From: an uncultured Caryophanales bacterium
GTDB lineage: Bacteria > Bacillota_I > Bacilli_A > Acholeplasmatales > Anaeroplasmataceae
DNA: 6,201 nucleotides
Direction: 5' to 3'
Assembly (NCBI GenBank): GCA_937885165.1
Contig: CAKZZJ010000053.1
Location: forward strand, 1-6,201
Shown one piece after another: positions 1-6,201 of this stretch. The notes beneath the pieces were generated by a model. That model did not search any database, was not told where the DNA came from, and saw only the letters and a program-made list of their open reading frames with translations. The position numbers and the translations under genes were made by a program. Numbering within the stretch: position 1 is the stretch's first letter; every line of letters begins with the position of its first letter.

Positions 1-1
1 A

Positions 2-2062
2 CCACTTGAAGATGAAATTATAAATAAGGTATTAATAAATAAAAAAGAAATTAAATCTGAAATAAATAAGCCTAATTTCAAAGGTTTCTATGAATGTTAT
101 GGTATATATAATGAATTATTAAATATTATAAACATAATTAAAGAAAATAATATTGCTTCATCTGATGTAGAGATAATTTATAATAATCGCATCTATGAAA
201 ATTTCATCATTGGTTTATTTGATTATCTTAATATTCCATATACTTTAAAAAATGCTAGTGCTAAATCAACAAACATAATCTCATTTATGCTTGATGTAAT
301 AAGATATATCGAAAGTGATTTTATATATGAACTTGTTCTTGATATTTTAAAAAATAAAGGTATTGATGATATTTATTTACATGAATTTGATAATTCTCTA
401 CTTTTCCCAAAAGTAATTGTAGGCTATTCATATGAAAGGACAAAATTATTTTTAGATTCAATTAAAGATGATGATAATAAGAAAAATTTATATGAATTTT
501 TAAATGATTTGATTAATATATCAAATGAAAATATGATTGTTGATTTTGATAAATTAACTGAATTTATAACTAAATATATTAAAGCAGAAAGAGAATTAAT
601 AAATATCTTACCTAAAATAAAAAGAATAAAGGATATATTAAAATATTCATCAGATATAAATAAAACTATAAAAGAAGAATTAGAATCAATCAAATATACT
701 GAAAAAGATAAAGATAGTGTATCTATAGCACCACTATCCAAAACATTCAGCATAAAGAAGCATCTATTTATAATTGGTCTATCTCAGTTATATTTAAAAA
801 GATATGATACTAAAAATCCATTTATAGAAGATGAAGATAAAGTTGAAAAAGAACTTATTGATGATCCAAATACACATATTTTAGCTAATTTAAAAAATGA
901 AGCTAAAGATGAACTTGATTATTTAATATATCATAGTGAATCAGATATTTATTTATCTTATTCATATTTTGATAAGATTGATTTAAGACCTTCTTCAGCA
1001 TCAGTTTATTTCTTAAATTTATCTCAAAATAGAAAAATAAATAAAATAAATTTATATCCTAAAACTAATAATTCTATATTATTTAATAAATTTATGCCAG
1101 AAGAAGACAAATTAGAAAAAGAAAATTATGATAATAAATTATTAAATGATGATGTTGAATTAAGTAATCATTTAGATAAATTAGATATAAAACATCAAAT
1201 TTTTGATAAAAAGATAGAAAAAAATGATGTAATTAGGATATCACCTAGCGCACTTTTGGTATTAGATAAATGCCCATATAAATATCTTTACCAATACATT
1301 TATAAAATAGGAGATAGAACATTTCCTAAATTAAATGAATACGAATGGCTTGAACCTAATGAAAAAGGTACATATTTTCATGAAATAATGGAACTATATG
1401 GTAATAAAGCCTTAATGAAAGATAATTTCACTAATCATCTTGACGAAAAAATATTTGATGAAGCCTTTAATGAGGCAACAAAAAATGCTAAGAAAAGAAA
1501 TGTTATAAAAAACGAGTTCAGACGTGTGCTCTTCCGATCTGAATATGAGATATTAAATACTGGTTCATGTTATGAATCTGAAGGTAAAAAAATATATTTC
1601 AGAGGTTCTGTTGATAGAATTGATGGTTATCTTGATAATGATATCTTATATTTAAGATTAATTGATTATAAAACAGGCAAATACAAAAATAAAAAAGAAA
1701 ATGATTATTTACAACATATCATATATCCATATGCGTTAGTTAATGCCAAAAATAAATTATTCGGTCTTGATTATAATAAAATTATCGTAAAATGTTTTAT
1801 ATATGATTATCCATTTAGTAATAAAATTAATAAATATGATGATGTATTAAATGAAAATGACTTAAATATATTATCCGGTCTTTTAGATAATTTCATAATC
1901 CCTTATTTAAATGAAGATGATAATTATTTTGCAAATCTTTATAATTATTTCAATGAAAATTATATTGCTTATAAAAATTCTACACCATGTGATTATTGCA
2001 GCTATAAAAACTACTGTTTAAAAAGAATAGAAGGAGGTTATCAAAATTGGAAAAAGAAATAG
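2..2062 (+). CDS. addB: AddB-type helicase-nuclease subunit, 5'-truncated by the window and carrying an adapter insert
   Basis: This is the nuclease and scaffold subunit of the AddAB (RexBA) complex, which processes DNA ends for recombination. The frame is open from position 2, giving 686 residues of a family usually near 1,100-1,200. The ATG at 287 is internal: it has no Shine-Dalgarno and AddB-like sequence continues upstream. Residues 1 to about 400 are the degenerate helicase region, with a segment around IIGLSQLYLKR that resembles the AddB GLNxGxFP stretch. The C-terminal PD-(D/E)XK nuclease has SPSALLVLDKCPYKY with C424, GTYFHE with H460, GSVDRID with D538, IDYKTG with D555 and K557, and QHIIY with Q571 and Y575. 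CDYCSYKNYC supplies C663, C666 and C672. With C424 these are the four iron-sulfur ligands known in AddB (Cx2Cx5C spacing). Residues 505-513 are sequencing adapter, not biology, and native residues may be missing there. The gene overlaps addA by 16 nt. A generic label would be PD-(D/E)XK nuclease family protein; the AddB call is strong because of the cysteines and the addA neighbour. Confidence 0.93.
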   Translation, partial: PLEDEIINKVLINKKEIKSEINKPNFKGFYECYGIYNELLNIINIIKENNIASSDVEIIYNNRIYENFIIGLFDYLNIPYTLKNASAKSTNIISFMLDVIRYIESDFIYELVLDILKNKGIDDIYLHEFDNSLLFPKVIVGYSYERTKLFLDSIKDDDNKKNLYEFLNDLINISNENMIVDFDKLTEFITKYIKAERELINILPKIKRIKDILKYSSDINKTIKEELESIKYTEKDKDSVSIAPLSKTFSIKKHLFIIGLSQLYLKRYDTKNPFIEDEDKVEKELIDDPNTHILANLKNEAKDELDYLIYHSESDIYLSYSYFDKIDLRPSSASVYFLNLSQNRKINKINLYPKTNNSILFNKFMPEEDKLEKENYDNKLLNDDVELSNHLDKLDIKHQIFDKKIEKNDVIRISPSALLVLDKCPYKYLYQYIYKIGDRTFPKLNEYEWLEPNEKGTYFHEIMELYGNKALMKDNFTNHLDEKIFDEAFNEATKNAKKRNVIKNEFRRVLFRSEYEILNTGSCYESEGKKIYFRGSVDRIDGYLDNDILYLRLIDYKTGKYKNKKENDYLQHIIYPYALVNAKNKLFGLDYNKIIVKCFIYDYPFSNKINKYDDVLNENDLNILSGLLDNFIIPYLNEDDNYFANLYNYFNENYIAYKNSTPCDYCSYKNYCLKRIEGGYQNWKKK
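1514..1540 (+). other. Illumina TruSeq read-2 adapter remnant inside addB (assembly artefact)
   Basis: These 27 bases match, without mismatch as I recall the adapter, the 3' part of the TruSeq read-2 adapter, ending in GTGTGCTCTTCCGATCT. The base before it is C where the adapter has G, so the match starts at 1514. About half the bases are G or C, against roughly a quarter in the surrounding gene. It is read in frame as EFRRVLFRS, using CGT, CGA, GTG and CTC codons that are uncommon here. The adapter 3' end abuts 1541, where a library insert would normally begin, so the suspect join is between 1513 and 1514. Because 27 is divisible by three, the reading frame stays open and hides the error. 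Confidence 0.98.
2031..2038 (+). promoter_or_regulatory. Ribosome binding site that fixes the TTG start of addA
   Basis: AAGGAGGT is a near-complete anti-16S match, placed 8 nt before TTG at 2047 and inside the last codons of addB. The first in-frame ATG lies beyond the Walker A motif, so this site decides the start. It implies that addA is translated from the addB message, probably with translational coupling. Confidence 0.9.
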
Positions 2063-5000
2063 ATGTTGAGCTTGAAGAAAGAAATAAGCTTATTACTGAT
2101 AACAGAAATCTATTCGTTGAGGCAGGTGCTGGTGCTGGTAAAACCACATCACTTGTTGCACGAATCTTAAATTTAATTAAAAATGGTGCCAAAGCCAAAG
2201 AAATAGTTGCTATATCATTTACTAATAAATCTGCTGAAGATTTAAGATTGAAAATCATCAGTAAATTAAATGAAGAAAAAGATAAAGATGAAAATTATTT
2301 AAAGGCTTTAAATGAAATAGATGATATGCATATATCAACTATTCATAAATTCTGCGGTGATTTATTAAAAGAATATGCTTTATCCGTAAATTTATCTCCA
2401 AATTATGAAATAGTAATGGAGGATGATGCAAATGAAATAAAAGATAAAATTTTAAATTTATCACTAAAGAAATTAAAAAAAGAAGATTGGGATGAACTTG
2501 AAAGATATAATTATAGTAATAAAGATAATAAACTAAATATTAGAGATATTTATTTAGAACTTGTAAAACATCTTGATTTTTTAGCATATGATGATATCGT
2601 AAAAAAGGAAGATGTTAATAAAGTTGATATCTATTTTGATGAATTACTTTTATTAGTTAAAGAGTATAGAAAATTTCTTGATGATAATTATGAATATTTA
2701 TATCATAAATTACTAGATATAGGAAAAGATATATCAAAAAAAGATTTATTAAAGAAAGATCCAATTAATTTTTATGATGATTTTGATGATGAAGATTTAA
2801 TGAAATTTGCTTTGGATATGACGCATAAATTTCCTGTAATGATTGATAAATTGAAGTTGTCAGACTATATTCCTTTTGATGGACATAAATTTACTGCAAA
2901 AATAATTAAACCAATCTATCAGGAATTTAAAGAGGAAGTATTAGCAAGAATATCAAAAATCAATGAAATAGGAAAAAAGATAAGAAATAAATATGCTTTA
3001 TTATTGTTAAAATATGCATATGATGCTTATCAATCATATCTTGATTATATTAATAAAGATTATTCTCATCTTACAAATGATGAAATCATCTATTTTGCCA
3101 ACATCCTTTTAAATAATGATAAAATCAGATTTGACTTAATGAAAAAATATAAACATATTTATATTGATGAATATCAAGATACGGATCATATACAAAGAGA
3201 TATTGCTTTAAAATTAACACAGATTGATAATAAATTTATTGATAATTCAATTTATTTAGTAGGAGATCCTAAACAATCAATTTATATGTTTAGAAATGCA
3301 GAACCAAATATTTATTTTGAAACTCAGGATTTATTTAAGGCAAATAATACTAAAATATATAATCTAAATATTAATTTCAGATCTAATTCAAAGATATTAG
3401 ATTTTGTAAATGACAGATTTTCAAATATCAAGCTTACTAATGCAGTATATCCTAAGATGCTTACCTCATCTTTTAATGAGATAAAAGATGAAGATTTTGA
3501 AAATGATGATAATTTAATTGGTGTTTATAAATATTTAAATAAAGATTCTGAAAATATAGCTTTATTAATAAAATATATTATGCAAAATAAAAAAGTAAGA
3601 GAAGTAGATAAGAAGAATGATAAAGTAGCATATAGAAATATCAAATATAGTGATTTTATGATTCTTTTCCAAAGACATAAAGATATGAGCGGATATTTAA
3701 GTACGCTAAATTCATATAATATACCCACTAAGGTATCTGGTGAAAGTAGATTCTCTTTAAATCTTTCAGTTCGTGCTTTTGCGAATTTATATGAAGCATT
3801 AAATACGAAAGACGAAAATAATTTTTATCTAGCACTTGAAACATTTAAAGTTTTATATCCTTCTAAATTTAATAATAAAAATATAAGTGAATCATCATTA
3901 ATAGGCAGAAATTTATTAAATAAATTAAAAGATGATACAAATAATTTATCAGCTTATGGTAAGGCTATATATTTAATTAACCATATAAATTATTTAATTA
4001 AAGAAGAAAATATACTTGCTGATTTTGAAATAAATTCAATATATTCAAAATTATATCAGATGATAGAAGAGATATTTTCAAGTGATTATCTTAATGGTAA
4101 TCTTATTACAAATAAAATAAGAGAATATTTAAATAATTATACTGATTATGAATCACCGATTGATGATGAAATTGATGCAGTAGAACTTACCAATGTTCAT
4201 AAATCAAAAGGCTTGGAAGCTAAAATAGTCATCTGGGTTGGCTGCGATTCTGATAAAGAATCACCATACATTACTACATTTAAAGATAATAAATTATATT
4301 ATGCTAAAAATAAAGTAATCTTATATGAGGGTGATGAAGAAAAAAGACTTGAGATTTTAGAAGAAGCAAATATGGAAGATGCAAGAATAGAATATGTTGG
4401 CGTAACAAGAGCTATGGAAGCCTTTATATTTGCTTATGATGAAAAATCAAAAGGAACATTTTTTAAGCATAAAGAACTTTATAAACTTGATGAATTAAGA
4501 GAAATTATAATAGATGCTAGTGATATAATTTTAGAAGAAGAAAAAAATGTAATAGAATATGAAGTTAAAGAAAATAAGTTCATTATTAAAAATGATGATA
4601 ATATTGAATATATTTCTCCATCTTCATTAGAAAATAATGTTTCAGAATTAAGAGAAAAATTAAAGTCTGAAGCTAAAATAATCAGAAGCAACAGACCTAA
4701 AGGCAATATATTAGGTACTATTTTACATCGCGCTTTTGAAATTCTTATATTGACAAAAGATATAGATTATAGTATAAAAGTAGCTTTGAATGAAAATATT
4801 GATGAAATTGATGATTATGACAAATATTACAATTTTATTTCTTTAGCTACAAAGAAACTTGATTCATATTATAAAGAAAATAATTATTATAATTATGAAT
4901 TATATCCGGAATTGAATTTTAGTTATCTTAATAATGATAATAAGATTGCCAATGGTTCAATAGATTTACTTGTTAAAGATGGCAATAATTTTATCATCAT

Positions 5001-5214
5001 AGATTATAAGTCTGATGAAGCAGAATATATAGATAGTGATGATGTATTTGAAGAAACATTAAAAGAAAAATATATTCCGCAGTTAAATATGTATGAAGAA
5101 GTAGTAAAAGATTTATTTTTAAATGATATAAAGGTAACAAAGATAATTATTTATTTTAGAAGATATGATTTTTCAAATAATAATCTGGATATAAAGGAGT
5201 TATTAATTAAATAA
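2047..5214 (+). CDS. addA: AddA-type ATP-dependent helicase/nuclease subunit
   Basis: This is the UvrD/RecB-like SF1A helicase with a C-terminal nuclease that drives the AddAB complex along DNA (1,055 residues; many AddA are near 1,200). All helicase motifs are visible: Walker A AGAGAGKT at 26-33 with K32, motif Ia ISFTNKSAEDLR at 56-67, STIHKFC at 97-103, Walker B IDEYQD at 373-378, motif III GDPKQSIYMFR at 406-416, motif IV NFRS at 443-446, motif V TNVHKSKGLE at 715-724, and motif VI YVGVTRA at 783-789 with arginine finger R788. The nuclease has SPSSLE at 857-862, H894 in LGTILHRAFE, D973 in GSIDLLV, D986 and K988 in IDYKSDE, and Q1012/Y1016 in QLNMY, so it looks active. The TTG start is chosen because AAGGAGGT lies 8 nt upstream and no earlier ATG exists. 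The Q-motif position holds arginine (EERNKLI), as in the broader RecB-like UvrD group. It could be annotated simply as a UvrD-helicase domain protein; the addB partner favours AddA. Confidence 0.94.
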   Translation: MEKEIDVELEERNKLITDNRNLFVEAGAGAGKTTSLVARILNLIKNGAKAKEIVAISFTNKSAEDLRLKIISKLNEEKDKDENYLKALNEIDDMHISTIHKFCGDLLKEYALSVNLSPNYEIVMEDDANEIKDKILNLSLKKLKKEDWDELERYNYSNKDNKLNIRDIYLELVKHLDFLAYDDIVKKEDVNKVDIYFDELLLLVKEYRKFLDDNYEYLYHKLLDIGKDISKKDLLKKDPINFYDDFDDEDLMKFALDMTHKFPVMIDKLKLSDYIPFDGHKFTAKIIKPIYQEFKEEVLARISKINEIGKKIRNKYALLLLKYAYDAYQSYLDYINKDYSHLTNDEIIYFANILLNNDKIRFDLMKKYKHIYIDEYQDTDHIQRDIALKLTQIDNKFIDNSIYLVGDPKQSIYMFRNAEPNIYFETQDLFKANNTKIYNLNINFRSNSKILDFVNDRFSNIKLTNAVYPKMLTSSFNEIKDEDFENDDNLIGVYKYLNKDSENIALLIKYIMQNKKVREVDKKNDKVAYRNIKYSDFMILFQRHKDMSGYLSTLNSYNIPTKVSGESRFSLNLSVRAFANLYEALNTKDENNFYLALETFKVLYPSKFNNKNISESSLIGRNLLNKLKDDTNNLSAYGKAIYLINHINYLIKEENILADFEINSIYSKLYQMIEEIFSSDYLNGNLITNKIREYLNNYTDYESPIDDEIDAVELTNVHKSKGLEAKIVIWVGCDSDKESPYITTFKDNKLYYAKNKVILYEGDEEKRLEILEEANMEDARIEYVGVTRAMEAFIFAYDEKSKGTFFKHKELYKLDELREIIIDASDIILEEEKNVIEYEVKENKFIIKNDDNIEYISPSSLENNVSELREKLKSEAKIIRSNRPKGNILGTILHRAFEILILTKDIDYSIKVALNENIDEIDDYDKYYNFISLATKKLDSYYKENNYYNYELYPELNFSYLNNDNKIANGSIDLLVKDGNNFIIIDYKSDEAEYIDSDDVFEETLKEKYIPQLNMYEEVVKDLFLNDIKVTKIIIYFRRYDFSNNNLDIKELLIK
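5193..5200 (+). promoter_or_regulatory. Probable ribosome binding site of the YgjV-type gene
   Basis: AAAGGAGT lies within the last codons of addA, about 15 nt before ATG at 5216. The spacing is longer than ideal. No alternative start is available because the frame is closed by a TAA at 5204-5206 and the codons between it and the ATG cannot initiate. Re-initiation after addA termination one base upstream could help. Confidence 0.6.
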
Positions 5215-5215
5215 A

Positions 5216-5794
5216 ATGTTACTTGTAGCTAATATAATTTCTTTTGTTGCGAATGCTTTTTTTACAATTGCGGCAATATTTAAATCAAAAAATAAAATCC
5301 TGATCACTCAGTCTGTATGCCATGGTCTTTCTATCGCTACAGAAGTGATGACGAGTGCCTATGGTGGTTTAAGTCAGGATTCAGTTTCTTTAGTAAGAAA
5401 TATTGGCTTACTATTTATAAAAAATAATAAGAAAGCTCAAATAATTTTTAGCATAGTTTGTGTAGTAGTCGCACTATCACTTGGTATTACGCTTAATATT
5501 TTATTGAATGACAATGTATGGTATGGCTATTTACCAGTTATGGCAAGCTTTCAGTATTCAGTTGTTGTAATTTTAGCTTTTGTAATAAAATTTAAAGAAT
5601 TAAATGATGAACTAATAATTAAAATTTCATTGATAATTAATTCAGCATGTTGGTCATTATATGGCTTTTTTGTAAAATTATATCCGATAATGGGCTTTAA
5701 TATTGTAACAGCGATTTTATCAATAATATCAATAATAATTATCTTTCACCAGAAGAAATTAATTAAATTTCATCAAAATGAAATTGCAGAATAA
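5216..5794 (+). CDS. YgjV-family multi-pass membrane protein
   Basis: This is a 192-residue hydrophobic protein with about seven candidate membrane segments, roughly at 3-22, 28-49, 55-68, 75-97, 104-124, 133-152 and 156-177, and a basic C-terminal tail. No separate cleaved signal peptide is evident. The arrangement resembles the bacterial inner-membrane YgjV family: a VRNIGLLF stretch near residue 60, LPVMASFQYSVVVI near 106, and a CWSLYGF stretch at 145-151 followed by a final helix containing FNIV. These match the order of the corresponding segments of E. coli YgjV as I remember it. The biochemical function of that family is not known. A more distant PQ-loop/SWEET-like carrier is an alternative, but I see no clear PQ pair. 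The start one base after the addA stop, with no room for a promoter, indicates co-transcription with addBA; a terminator follows at once. Confidence 0.75.
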   Translation: MLLVANIISFVANAFFTIAAIFKSKNKILITQSVCHGLSIATEVMTSAYGGLSQDSVSLVRNIGLLFIKNNKKAQIIFSIVCVVVALSLGITLNILLNDNVWYGYLPVMASFQYSVVVILAFVIKFKELNDELIIKISLIINSACWSLYGFFVKLYPIMGFNIVTAILSIISIIIIFHQKKLIKFHQNEIAE

Positions 5795-5796
5795 AG

Positions 5797-5831
5797 AAAA
5801 TCCCTTGAGCTAAATTTTTTCAAGGGATTTT
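5797..5831. terminator. Bidirectional intrinsic terminator between convergent genes
   Basis: The arms AAAATCCCTTGA (5797-5808) and TCAAGGGATTTT (5820-5831) pair perfectly over 12 bp around an 11-nt loop. The plus strand ends the right arm with TTTT, and the minus strand likewise ends in TTTT from the A run at 5797-5800, so it can serve both transcription units. It begins 3 nt after the stop of the YgjV-type gene. On the other strand it overlaps the end of rqcH: one arm is coding and the TAG stop (5812-5810) lies in the loop. Both U tracts are short (four residues). Confidence 0.88.
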
Positions 5832-6201
5832 AAATATTCTTCATCGATATCAATAAATATGGATTTTTCTTTTGTATACCTGATGAAGCAATTTTTCTTT
5901 CCAGGTATTTTTTTAATGTTTTTTATTTGTGTATAATCAACTTCTATACTTGAAGAAAGTGAATATAAAGAATATTTTGCAGTAAGCATCGCACATGTTC
6001 TAATTAGTTTTTCATCAAGATTATCTGTTGATATAACAACATGGGAAGAAGGACTGTTTTTAACATGAAACCAGTACCAGTCTTTTTTTGCAAGTTTATT
6101 GGTTATATAATCATTTTGTATATTATTTTTTCCAACATAAATGATATAATCATCGATTTTATATCTTAAGATATTTGGCTTTTTATTCTTATTTTTCTTT
6201 T
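5810..6201 (-). CDS. rqcH: RqcH C-terminal fragment (NFACT-R domain), cut by the window edge
   Basis: RqcH binds the 50S subunit carrying a stalled nascent chain and recruits alanyl-tRNA to add C-terminal alanine tails, marking the chain for proteolysis; older names are FbpA or fibronectin-binding protein. The minus strand is open from 6199 to TAG at 5812-5810, giving the last 129 residues of a protein usually near 550-590. The NFACT-R signature is clear: IDDYIIYVGKNNIQNDYITNK at about 15-35 (V22 G23 K24 N25, N29 D30), LAKKDWYWFHVKNSPSSHVV at 36-55 with D40, W43 and H45, a helix with TAKYS at 73-77, VDYTQIKNIKKIPGKK at 87-102, and IRYTKEKSIFID at the end. The usual PGSHVV reads PSSHVV. The NFACT-N domain, helix-hairpin-helix and coiled coils would lie to the right of the window. 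The gene converges on the addBA unit and shares its terminator. Confidence 0.92.
   Translation of the reverse strand, partial: KKNKNKKPNILRYKIDDYIIYVGKNNIQNDYITNKLAKKDWYWFHVKNSPSSHVVISTDNLDEKLIRTCAMLTAKYSLYSLSSSIEVDYTQIKNIKKIPGKKNCFIRYTKEKSIFIDIDEEYLKSLEKI

Noticed and set aside
424..753. Antisense open frame in addB, and similar minus-strand frames at 1980-2258, 3525-3728 and 4479-4706
   Set aside because: They lie opposite well-supported domains, have low-complexity Ser/Ile/Leu/Phe composition expected from the complement of AT-rich coding DNA, and match no family I recognise.
1514..1540. An arginine-rich insertion or DNA-binding motif in AddB
   Set aside because: The nucleotide sequence is adapter, which explains the unusual peptide and its codon use.
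287..2062. ATG at 287 as the true start of the AddB gene
   Set aside because: The frame is open to the left edge, the upstream residues look like AddB, and there is no Shine-Dalgarno before 287. The gene is truncated by the window.
2..6201. Mycoplasma genetic code (TGA as tryptophan)
   Set aside because: Tryptophan codons in the visible genes are TGG, and no frame needs TGA read-through.
1..6201. CRISPR array, insertion sequence, tRNA or rRNA gene, or new defence island
   Set aside because: I saw no spaced direct repeats, transposase motifs, inverted-repeat ends or structured RNA apart from the terminator; coding sequence accounts for almost every base.

Overview
The window is strongly AT-rich, and coding sequence fills almost all of it. 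Lysine, isoleucine, asparagine and aspartate dominate the proteins, arginine is mostly AGA, and ribosome binding sites are of the AAGGAGG type. Tryptophan is TGG and the genes end in TAG or TAA, so nothing suggests the mycoplasma code. This fits a low-GC member of the Bacillota or the neighbouring uncultured Mollicutes/Erysipelotrichia-like gut lineages; the exact taxon is inferred only. An embedded piece of Illumina adapter shows that this is a draft, probably metagenomic, assembly.

Layout. (1) Positions 2-2062 (+): the C-terminal roughly 60% of an AddB-type helicase-nuclease subunit, whose 5' end lies outside the window. (2) Positions 2047-5214 (+): a complete AddA-type helicase-nuclease. 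It starts at TTG behind a near-perfect Shine-Dalgarno and overlaps addB by 16 nt. (3) Positions 5216-5794 (+): a small multi-pass membrane protein of the YgjV type, one base after the addA stop. (4) Positions 5797-5831: a stem-loop that can terminate transcription from both sides. (5) Positions 5810-6201 (-): the C-terminal NFACT-R domain of RqcH (formerly FbpA-like), convergent with the first three genes and cut by the right edge. No stretch over 300 nt lacks a gene. The promoters of both transcription units lie outside the window.

Function. AddA and AddB form the two-nuclease helicase-nuclease that resects double-strand DNA ends for RecA-dependent repair and degrades linear foreign DNA. Both nuclease active sites and all four iron-sulfur cysteines of AddB are visible. 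The YgjV-type gene is probably co-transcribed, but its role is unknown. RqcH belongs to ribosome-associated quality control and is unrelated to AddAB.

The most important observation is technical. Positions 1514-1540 are Illumina TruSeq adapter read in frame as EFRRVLFRS inside addB. Part of the real addB sequence may be missing at that join. I found no convincing previously undescribed biological system here; the rest is an ordinary repair operon and its neighbours.
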